The notes below the pieces were generated by a model. It ran no database searches and was not told where the DNA came from. It worked only from the letters and a program-made list of their open reading frames with translations. From an uncultured Pseudomonadota bacterium (GTDB taxonomy: Bacteria > Myxococcota_A > UBA796 > SXON01), in NCBI GenBank assembly GCA_903885375.1, contig CAISIK010000141.1:1-64000 (forward strand): DNA of 64,000 nt, written 5' to 3'. Made by a program: the position numbers and the translations under genes. This document shows, one piece after another, positions 57,825 to 64,000 of the stretch. Numbering within the stretch: the first letter of the stretch is position 1; the number at the start of each line of letters is the position of its first letter.

Positions 57825-58658
57825 ATGCAAGCCGAGCGCGCCCTTGCGGTGCTCCCGTCTCCGGCCCCGGAACCGATTCGCGCCGATCCGCCGGTGCATG
57901 TCGGCGTTTACGACGGTCCGTTGGACCTGCTGCTCTTCCTCGTGCGCCGCGAGGGAGTGGCGCTCCGGGAGATTCCCGTCGCCCGAATCTGCGCGGCCTA
58001 CCTCGAGCACCTCCACGGCCTCGACGATATCGATGTCGACCGCGCTGGCGAGTACCTCGCGATGGCGAGCACGCTCTGCCTGCTGAAGGCACGTGAGCTC
58101 CTGCCCCGCTCGCCCGATGCGGCGAAGGTCGAGGAGGAGGAGGACCCGCGCGAGGCGCTGGAGAAGCGGCTCGTGGAGTACGAACGCTTCCGCGATGCGG
58201 CGGAGAACCTCGGGGGGCGCCAGCTGCTCGACCGCGATGTCTTCGCGCGCCGGGTGGCCCCGGCCGCGCCCGACGAACAGCCGATCGATCCCGGCACCGA
58301 CGCCTGGGGCCTCGCTTCCCTGTTCTACGGCATGCTCGAGCGCCGTGCGGCGCCGCCGGCCGAGCACCGCGTGGCCTTCGAGAAGTACACGATGCTCGAC
58401 ACCGTGCGCACCGTGCTCCACCGGCTCGATGATGGCGAGGAGCACCAGCTCGCCGAGCTGTGGATGGACATGCCCTTCCGTCGGGCCCGGCTCATCACCT
58501 TCCTCGCCGTGCTCGAAACCGCGCGCTTCCAGCTCATCGATGTGACCCAGCGCGTGCATCTGGGTGCCGTCACCCTGCGTTCGCTCGGCCCGGCCAGCGA
58601 GGCCGACCTGTCGATGTTCGCGGGCCACGAACACGACGACGCGGAGCACGCTCCGTGA
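57825..58658 (+). CDS. scpA: Chromosome segregation and condensation protein ScpA
   Basis: 277 aa from ATG 57825. Kleisin subunit of the SMC complex. The N-terminal VYDGPLDLLLFLVRREGVAL, IPVARICAAYLEHLH, EYLAMASTLCLLKARELLP and the C-terminal winged-helix part (LITFLAVLETARFQLIDVTQ) are family hallmarks. The stop overlaps the scpB start as GTGA, so the two subunits are translated together. Confidence 0.96.
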   Translation: MQAERALAVLPSPAPEPIRADPPVHVGVYDGPLDLLLFLVRREGVALREIPVARICAAYLEHLHGLDDIDVDRAGEYLAMASTLCLLKARELLPRSPDAAKVEEEEDPREALEKRLVEYERFRDAAENLGGRQLLDRDVFARRVAPAAPDEQPIDPGTDAWGLASLFYGMLERRAAPPAEHRVAFEKYTMLDTVRTVLHRLDDGEEHQLAELWMDMPFRRARLITFLAVLETARFQLIDVTQRVHLGAVTLRSLGPASEADLSMFAGHEHDDAEHAP

Positions 58659-59431
58659 AGGACCCCGACGCTCCGGACGACGACGTCCCGGGCGAGGAAG
58701 CTCCGGGCGAAGCCCCCCCGGGCGAGGGCGATCCCGGCTCCACCGCCGCCGAGCCTGTTCCGGTCGAAAACGTCATCGCCTTCCCCCGCGCCGGCGCTGC
58801 GGAAGATCCGGCCGGCGCCCCGGGCGACCCGCGGGTGTGCCCGCCGGAGCTCCTCGTTCCCGCCCTCGAGGCCTGCCTGTTCGCGGTGGCCGAGCCGCAG
58901 GCGGTGGCCGCGCTGGCGCTGGCCCTCGGGGTGGACACCGGGCGGGTCGAGGCGGGCCTCGAAGCCCTGCGGGAGCGGCAGATGCACTCCGGCAGCGGCA
59001 TCCGGCTCGTCGAGGTGGGGGAAGGGTGGCAGCTCCGCACCGAGGCGCGGCTGGCGTCCTGGGTGGCGGCGGTGCGGGGCGGGCGTCCGTTCAGGCTCAG
59101 CAAGCCCGCGCTCGAGACCCTCGCGGTCGTGGCCTTTCGCCAGCCCGTGGCCAAGGGCGCGATCGACGACATCCGTGGGGTGGACAGCGGTGGCATCCTC
59201 CGCTCCCTGCTCGACCGCGGCCTCGTCAAGCTGGCCGGCCGCAGCGAGGAGCCCGGGCGGCCGATGCTCTATGGCACCACGCCGGCGTTCCTCACGCTCT
59301 TCGGCCTCCGCTCGCTCGCCGATCTCCCCACCCTGCGCGACCTGCGCGGCCTCCTCGAAGATGACCCCGAGGCCAGCGTGGTGCCCGTGGTGCCCTTCCC
59401 CGAAGGCGGCGGCGAAGAAGAAGAGGACTGA
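58655..59431 (+). CDS. scpB: Segregation and condensation protein ScpB
   Basis: 258 aa from GTG 58655. Two winged-helix domains: LLVPALEACLFAVAEPQAVA, GIRLVEVGEGWQLRTEARLA, RLSKPALETLAVVAFRQPVA, KGAIDDIRGVDSGGILRSLL, YGTTPAFLTLFGLRSLADLP. An acidic N-terminal extension of about 60 residues (DAPDDDVPGEEAPGEAPPGE) is longer than usual, and the tail ends GGGEEEED. It works with ScpA on SMC. Confidence 0.95.
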   Translation: MKDPDAPDDDVPGEEAPGEAPPGEGDPGSTAAEPVPVENVIAFPRAGAAEDPAGAPGDPRVCPPELLVPALEACLFAVAEPQAVAALALALGVDTGRVEAGLEALRERQMHSGSGIRLVEVGEGWQLRTEARLASWVAAVRGGRPFRLSKPALETLAVVAFRQPVAKGAIDDIRGVDSGGILRSLLDRGLVKLAGRSEEPGRPMLYGTTPAFLTLFGLRSLADLPTLRDLRGLLEDDPEASVVPVVPFPEGGGEEEED

Positions 59432-59555
59432 GAAAGCGGACACCTCGCGGCGATCCAGCTCGCCGGCGGCTCCCGCCGCCCCGGAGGTGGCCGCGGTCGC
59501 GGCCATTGCGGCGGTTGCCCCCCCCCCGCTACGCTGCCGGCCTCCCCAGTTACCG
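59432..59555. other. Intergenic region between scpB and the vWA lipoprotein
   Basis: 124 bp, GC-rich, with a C run (59519-59527). No obvious promoter, terminator or RNA feature is visible. Confidence 0.4.
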
Positions 59556-61202
59556 ATGCACCTCCTGATTCCTGCCCTGTTCACCGTGCTCCTCGGTTGC
59601 GATGAGGAGCCCACGGCACCCCCGGCGGCCCCGCCCCCCCAGAAGTTGGCGTTCTCGCTGCTGGCGGGTTCGGAAAACAAGGCGCTGTCCGACATTTTCA
59701 CGCGGGTCGCCGCGCAGAATGGCGTGGACCTCACGGTCACGTACAAGGGCTCGGTCGACATCGGCAACACCCTGCGCACCGGCACGGTGGAGGCCGATGC
59801 TGTGCTGCCGGCGAGCAGCTTCTGGCTCCAGGCCGCCGACACGAAGAAGGTGGTGAAGGACGCCGCGAGCATCGCGCGCTCGCCGGTCATCCTCGGGGTG
59901 CGAAAGAGCGTGCTCGAACGGCTCGGCTGGGCGGGGAAGACCGACGTGCGCGTGGCCGACATCCTTGCGGCCGCGGAGGCGGGTCAACTGCGGTTCGGGA
60001 TGACCTCGCCGCTGCAGAGCAACTCCGGCGCGGTCGCGTACTTCGGCATCCTCTCCGCCAACGCCGGCAGCCCCGAGGTGCTCCTGAGCTCGCACCTCGC
60101 CGACAAGGCCGTGCAGGCCTCCACGCAGCGGATGCTCCGGACCGTGAACCGCTCCACCCATTCCTCCGGCTTCCTCAAGGACCTCCTCGTGGCCGACGAC
60201 AGCCGGCTCGATGGCATGTTCAACTACGAAGCGGTGGTGATCGAGGCCAGCCAGACGCTCACGGCGGCGGGCAGGGAGCCGCTGGTGGCGGTGTACCCGG
60301 TGGATGGCATGTCGATCGCGGACTTCCCGTTCGGCTGTGTGGATCACGGCGATGCCGCGAAGACCACCTTCTGCCACACCCTGCAGGCCTACCTGCTCTC
60401 GGAGGCCGGGCAGCGCGAGATCGAGGCCCAGGGGCGGCGCACCGGCCTCGGCCTCGCGGCGCGCTTCGCCGATCCGAGCGTGTTCAACCCGGAGTGGGGC
60501 ATCCAGGCCGAGGTCACGGTAACTCCCGTGCCCATGCCCACCACGGCGGTGGCGCAGGAGGCGCTCGACCTCTACGCCAGCCTGCGCAAGCCGGCGTTCA
60601 AGGTGTACGTGGTGGATGTGTCCACCAGCATGCGTCAGGTGGATGAGGGGCAGCACGAGTCCCGGGAGCGCCTGATGAAGGCGGCCATGGAGAGCGTGCT
60701 CGTGCCCGAGGTCGCGCGCACCCTCGGGTTCCCCCCGGCTGCGGGCGACGTCACGGTGATCCTGCCCTTCGCGCAGCGTCCCCGCGAGCCGCTCCGCGTG
60801 GATGGCAACAACGCCGACGAGCTGCGGCTCCTCGCGCGGAAGGTGGAGGACGAGCCGCTCGAGGGCGGCACGGCGCTCTACACCGCCACGATGACGGCCA
60901 TGCAGTACTTCGAGGCCCACGCCACCGCCCACCCTGACGTGTCCGACCCGCTCGCCCTCGCCCACTACAGCACCTCGATCGTGCTGATGACCGACGGCGC
61001 CCCGACCGACGAGGAGGCCGCCCCCACCTTCCGGCAGTACGTGGCGGCGCACCCGGCCTTCGCGGAGGCGCTCCCCATCTACGCGGTGCAGTTCGGCGAG
61101 GCGCAGGAGTCCGTGCTGAAGGAGCTGGCCGTGGGCGGCAAGGTCTTCGACGGCACGAAGAACCTGTCGGACGCCATCCGACAGGCCAACGGGAACAACT
61201 GA
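59556..61202 (+). CDS. Lipoprotein with substrate-binding and vWA domains
   Basis: 548 aa. A lipobox LLGC at residue 15 (MHLLIPALFTVLLGCDEE) is followed by a type-2 periplasmic-binding fold (about 28-335: FSLLAGSENKALSDIFTRVA, TGTVEADAVLPASSFWLQAA, SPVILGVRKSVLERLGW, FGMTSPLQSNSGAVAYFGIL) and a von Willebrand A domain (about 345-548) with an intact MIDAS: VYVVDVSTSMRQVD, EGGTALYTATMTAM and IVLMTDGAPTDEEA. No permease or ATPase is nearby. It heads a three-gene operon with an XpaC-like and a second binding-protein-like gene. Confidence 0.85.
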   Translation: MHLLIPALFTVLLGCDEEPTAPPAAPPPQKLAFSLLAGSENKALSDIFTRVAAQNGVDLTVTYKGSVDIGNTLRTGTVEADAVLPASSFWLQAADTKKVVKDAASIARSPVILGVRKSVLERLGWAGKTDVRVADILAAAEAGQLRFGMTSPLQSNSGAVAYFGILSANAGSPEVLLSSHLADKAVQASTQRMLRTVNRSTHSSGFLKDLLVADDSRLDGMFNYEAVVIEASQTLTAAGREPLVAVYPVDGMSIADFPFGCVDHGDAAKTTFCHTLQAYLLSEAGQREIEAQGRRTGLGLAARFADPSVFNPEWGIQAEVTVTPVPMPTTAVAQEALDLYASLRKPAFKVYVVDVSTSMRQVDEGQHESRERLMKAAMESVLVPEVARTLGFPPAAGDVTVILPFAQRPREPLRVDGNNADELRLLARKVEDEPLEGGTALYTATMTAMQYFEAHATAHPDVSDPLALAHYSTSIVLMTDGAPTDEEAAPTFRQYVAAHPAFAEALPIYAVQFGEAQESVLKELAVGGKVFDGTKNLSDAIRQANGNN

Positions 61203-61212
61203 CGGGGCATGC

Positions 61213-61869
61213 TTGGCTGACTCGCGACGCATGGCCGCGGGCGTAGGCATCACCGCAGGGGTGGTGGGCGCGCTCCTGGGGGGGATCGGGGTCGGGCTGC
61301 CGCCCCTCGCCACGGGCGTGCTCGTGCTCGCCGCGTTTGCGGGTACCGCAGCCGTGGCCAACGGCCTCAACCTGCTCCGCCAGCCCCAGGCGGGCGCCGG
61401 GGCCGCCTCCGAGGGGCCCACGCTGGCGGAGATCGCCGCCGCAGGGCGGCGTGAGGCGGCCACCTTCGGGCGGCTCGCCGAGCGCATCCGCGACGGCGAC
61501 CTGCGGCGGCGGGTGGGCCACCTCGGCGAGCGGCTGGCCGTGGTGTTCACCGAGCTCGAGCGGCGGCCCGAGGCCCTCGAGGACATGCAGGCGGTGCGCA
61601 GCTTCGTGTCGGAGGTGCTCCCGCGGGCGGTGATGGTCATCGAGCGATACATGGAGCTGAGTGAGCGTTTCTCCGACGTCGATCCTGCGCGCCTCTCGGC
61701 CATCCGGGACACTGTCCACCAGATCGCCGATGCCGTGAAGGGCATGCACGATCGACTCATGAACCACGAGCTCGCCGAGTTCGCTTCCATCAACTTGATG
61801 CTCCAGGCCGACCTGGAGCTCGATCAGCTCACCCTTCAGCCGAGGCGTGGGACCGAGGGCACCACATGA
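61213..61869 (+). CDS. XpaC-like membrane protein
   Basis: 218 aa from TTG 61213 (ATG 61231 possible). Two short hydrophobic segments (AAGVGITAGVVGALLGGIGV, PLATGVLVLAAFAGTAAVAN) are followed by a helical cytosolic domain (RLAERIRDGDLRRRVGHLGE, VRSFVSEVLPRAVMVIERYM, INLMLQADLELDQLTLQ). The pattern fits the XpaC family (5-bromo-4-chloroindolyl phosphate hydrolysis protein), usually found with TelA/toxic-anion-resistance and vWA proteins. TelA is absent here. Its stop overlaps the next start (ATGA). Confidence 0.72.
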   Translation: MADSRRMAAGVGITAGVVGALLGGIGVGLPPLATGVLVLAAFAGTAAVANGLNLLRQPQAGAGAASEGPTLAEIAAAGRREAATFGRLAERIRDGDLRRRVGHLGERLAVVFTELERRPEALEDMQAVRSFVSEVLPRAVMVIERYMELSERFSDVDPARLSAIRDTVHQIADAVKGMHDRLMNHELAEFASINLMLQADLELDQLTLQPRRGTEGTT

Positions 61870-62987
61870 GCAACGACAACAGCGGCCGGGGTGGGGGCCT
61901 GTTCGTGGCGGGGGGGCTGCTGTTCGTGATGGCCGTGGTCCTCGCCATCGGCGCGCAGTACTACCTCGGCCGGGGCTCCGACCCGGCGTCCGGCCCGGCG
62001 AACCCGCCAGGCGGCGCGACCGCAGCACCGGCGGTCGCCGCCCCCGTGACCGCCTTCGTGGGCGGCGAGAAGATGAGCTTCCTGAAGGACCCCCGGGTGG
62101 TGACCATCCTGAAGGACCGGTACGGGATCACCGTCGAGGCCGCCAAGGCGGGCAGTCTGGAGATGGTACAGACGGCGATGCCGGGCAAGGATGTGCTCTG
62201 GCCCTCCACGGCCGCGGCGGTCGACCTCTTCGCGGCCCACGGGGGCACCTGGGTGGCCAAGGAGAACCTGTTCTCCTCGCCGCTGGTGGTCGACTCCTTC
62301 GATACCGTGGCCGCCGGTCTGCAGACCGCGGGCATGGTCTCTGAACGGGGCGGTACCCGCTACCTCGACATGGGGCGGCTGGTGGCGGCGATGGAGGCCG
62401 GGAAGACCTGGAAGGACCTGGGGATGACCTCCACCACGCGCGTGAAGGTCTTCTGTACCGACCCCGTGAAGTCCAGCAGCGGCCTGATGTTCGCGGGTCT
62501 GCTGGTGAACGTGCTGAACCACAACGAGCCGCCCGACGAGGCGGCGGTGGAGTCGCTGCTGCCCTCGTTGAAGGCGTACTTCGCTCGCCTTGGCAACATG
62601 GATGCCTCCAGCGCCGACCTCTTCGCCAAGTTCCTCTCGATGGGCGCGGGCGCCTACCCGTTGGTCGTGGCCTACGAGAACCAGCTCGTGGAGTTCGTCG
62701 ACGCCAACCCACAGTACCGCGACGACATCAAGGCCCACGTGGTGGTGCTCTACCCGGAACCCACGATCTGGAGCGAACACCCCATGCTGGCACTCACCGC
62801 CAATGGGAAGCGCCTCCTCGATGCGCTTCAAGAGGATGCGGAGCTCAAGAAGCTCGGCACGGAGGCCCACGGCTTCCGCTCCACGCTCTCCGGCGTGACC
62901 GGGACGTTCGCCGCGATCGACGCGACGGTGCCGATGCCCAGCGAAGCCGTGACCGCGCGGATCCTGGGCGCGTTGTCCGCGCCGTAG
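61866..62987 (+). CDS. Membrane-anchored substrate-binding-like protein
   Basis: 373 aa. One N-terminal span (about 11-34, LFVAGGLLFVMAVVLAIGAQ) anchors a periplasmic domain that resembles the binding-protein part of the gene at 59556: AFVGGEKMSFLKDPRVVTIL, TVEAAKAGSLEMVQTAMPGK, LWPSTAAAVDLFAAHGG, CTDPVKSSSGLMFAGLLVNV, FLSMGAGAYPLVVAYENQLV and ALTANGKRLLDALQEDAELK. No vWA domain. ATG 61866 overlaps the XpaC-like stop. The pairing suggests that two binding-type domains form one envelope complex with the XpaC-like protein. Confidence 0.78.
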   Translation: MSNDNSGRGGGLFVAGGLLFVMAVVLAIGAQYYLGRGSDPASGPANPPGGATAAPAVAAPVTAFVGGEKMSFLKDPRVVTILKDRYGITVEAAKAGSLEMVQTAMPGKDVLWPSTAAAVDLFAAHGGTWVAKENLFSSPLVVDSFDTVAAGLQTAGMVSERGGTRYLDMGRLVAAMEAGKTWKDLGMTSTTRVKVFCTDPVKSSSGLMFAGLLVNVLNHNEPPDEAAVESLLPSLKAYFARLGNMDASSADLFAKFLSMGAGAYPLVVAYENQLVEFVDANPQYRDDIKAHVVVLYPEPTIWSEHPMLALTANGKRLLDALQEDAELKKLGTEAHGFRSTLSGVTGTFAAIDATVPMPSEAVTARILGALSAP

Positions 62988-63136
62988 GGGCGCCCCGGCG
63001 GCGCCGCAATACGCCCCTGCCCCCTTCGCCCCAACGTTGGCGGGCATCCGCGTATTGCCCAACCGCCCTTGATCTTTCTGCCGAGCTGACTTAGCCGCCG
63101 CCCGCCCACGCGGTGACGCGCCGGCAGGAGTTTCGA
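62988..63136. other. Short intergenic region before rluB
   Basis: 149 bp, somewhat less GC-rich around 63065-63095 (CTTGATCTTTCTG), where a promoter for rluB may lie. I see no clear -35/-10 pair and no terminator with a T tract for the preceding operon. Confidence 0.4.
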
Positions 63137-63997
63137 ATGAATGCAGATGGAACCGAGCGGCTCGCCAAGGTGCTGGCCGCGCATGGGGTGGCCAGCCGCC
63201 GCGAAGCCGAGGCGATGATCGCGGAAGGGCGCGTGAAGGTGAACGGCGCGATCGTGAAGCACCCCGGCCATCCGGTGAACGAGAAGAAGGACGTCATCCG
63301 GGTGGATGACGCCGCCATGCCCGACGCGCCGCGGCTCGCCTACTACGTGCTCTACAAGCCCAAGGGCTACATCGTGAGCCGCGCGGACCCGACGGCCCGC
63401 AAGTCGGTGATGGAGCTCCTCCCCGAGCTGCCCGAGCGCGTGGAGCCCGTGGGCCGGCTCGACATCAACACCGAAGGCGTGCTGCTCCTCACCAACGATG
63501 GCGACCTCGCGCACCAGCTCACCCACCCCAGCGCCGGCGTGCCCAAGCGCTACCTCGCCAAGGTGTACCGCACGCCCTCGCCGCGCACCATCGCGCGCCT
63601 CGAAGCCGGCATCCAGCTCGAGGATGGCAAGACCGCCCCCGCGCTCGTGCGGGTGGTGAGCGCCACCGACAAGGAGAACGCCTGGGTGGAGATCACGGTC
63701 ACGGAGGGGAGGAACCGCCTGATCCGTCGCATGTTCGCGGAGGTGGGGCACCCGGTAGCCAAGCTGGTGCGGCAGAGCTTCGGCACGGTGTCGCTTCGCG
63801 GCCTTGAGCGGGGGCACTTCCGGGCGCTGAGCCGCGATGAGGTGGCGCGCCTCAAGGAGATCGGCACCGGTACGCCGGCGGCGCTGGCGGGTCACAACAA
63901 GCCCGCGTCCAGCAAGCAGGGCTTTGCCAAGGTCGATCCCGACTGGCTGAAGCGCCGCACCAAGGGCAACCGCAAGCGCGCCGCCAAGCGCGGCTGA
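63137..63997 (+). CDS. rluB: Ribosomal large subunit pseudouridine synthase (RluB family)
   Basis: 286 aa from ATG 63137, preceded by AGGAG six bases upstream; a GTG at 63113 is less likely. An N-terminal S4 domain (RLAKVLAAHGVASRREAEAM, GRVKVNGAIVKHPGHPV) precedes the catalytic domain with YYVLYKPKGYIVSRADP, the catalytic Asp in VGRLDINTEGVLLLTNDGDL, KRYLAKVYRTPSP and GRNRLIRRMFAEVGHPVAKL. RluB/E/F-type enzymes modify 23S rRNA uridines. The basic tail (KRRTKGNRKRAAKRG) may aid RNA binding. Complete; the window ends 3 bases after its stop. Confidence 0.95.
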   Translation: MNADGTERLAKVLAAHGVASRREAEAMIAEGRVKVNGAIVKHPGHPVNEKKDVIRVDDAAMPDAPRLAYYVLYKPKGYIVSRADPTARKSVMELLPELPERVEPVGRLDINTEGVLLLTNDGDLAHQLTHPSAGVPKRYLAKVYRTPSPRTIARLEAGIQLEDGKTAPALVRVVSATDKENAWVEITVTEGRNRLIRRMFAEVGHPVAKLVRQSFGTVSLRGLERGHFRALSRDEVARLKEIGTGTPAALAGHNKPASSKQGFAKVDPDWLKRRTKGNRKRAAKRG

Positions 63998-64000
63998 ACC

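Overview
The window is 64 kb of very GC-rich bacterial chromosome, packed with genes at about one per 1.1 kb. Genes often overlap by GTGA, ATGA or TGATG junctions. The organism is Gram-negative: lpxA, lpxB, an LptE-like lipoprotein, several predicted outer-membrane barrels and many lipoproteins are present. PEGA, DUF4388, MopE-type calcium repeats, FG-GAP repeats, Thr/Asp/Gly-rich lipoprotein linkers and a MYXO-CTERM-like tail point to a Myxococcota or other deltaproteobacterial-type lineage. This assignment is inferred from gene content only. I see no tRNA, rRNA, CRISPR array, insertion sequence or prophage.

Layout. 1-12.2 kb holds housekeeping genes: PEGA-protein tail, yggS, maf, thioesterase, a small barrel, moeA, mltD, a degenerate sigma-54-activator-like protein, thiE, pabB, a pseudo-receiver/DUF4388/TPR protein and thiO. 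12.4-14.7 kb carries the most unusual locus. It is a BlaI-type repressor with a clear promoter and two dyad operators, followed by an M56 (BlaR1-type) membrane protease whose extracytoplasmic domain is a lytic-transglycosylase domain instead of a penicillin sensor. Beside it lies a decayed FG-GAP fragment. 14.7-19 kb has an Mrp ATPase, a lipoprotein and a DUF5916 protein. 19-22.9 kb has a formate/nitrite-type channel and a compact eutB-eutC-eutL operon. 22.9-41.2 kb is rich in surface proteins: SGNH hydrolases, a sulfatase-fold protein, FG-GAP and propeller proteins, lipoproteins and two large GT-C-like membrane proteins. 41.2-47.9 kb has a YceI lipoprotein and an operon of sulfatase-fold protein, proline-rich barrel, ECF sigma factor, FecR-type anti-sigma and a MopE/FG-GAP lipoprotein. 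48-50.6 kb is lpxA, a GnnA-like oxidoreductase and lpxB. 50.6-59.4 kb holds dnaK, a TlpA-like protein, TPR proteins, rpsU, an OM barrel, lptE, holA, rpsT, scpA and scpB. 59.5-63 kb is a three-gene cluster: a substrate-binding/vWA lipoprotein, an XpaC-like protein and a membrane-anchored substrate-binding-like protein. rluB closes the window.

The strongest candidates for undescribed biology are the BlaI/M56-transglycosylase pair, the substrate-binding/vWA/XpaC cluster, the ECF sigma/FecR/MopE operon and the GnnA-like gene inside the lipid A operon. A recurring trait is lipoproteins whose apparent signal peptide is only about 7-14 residues before the lipobox cysteine. All functions are read from protein motifs by eye. 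No database search was run.
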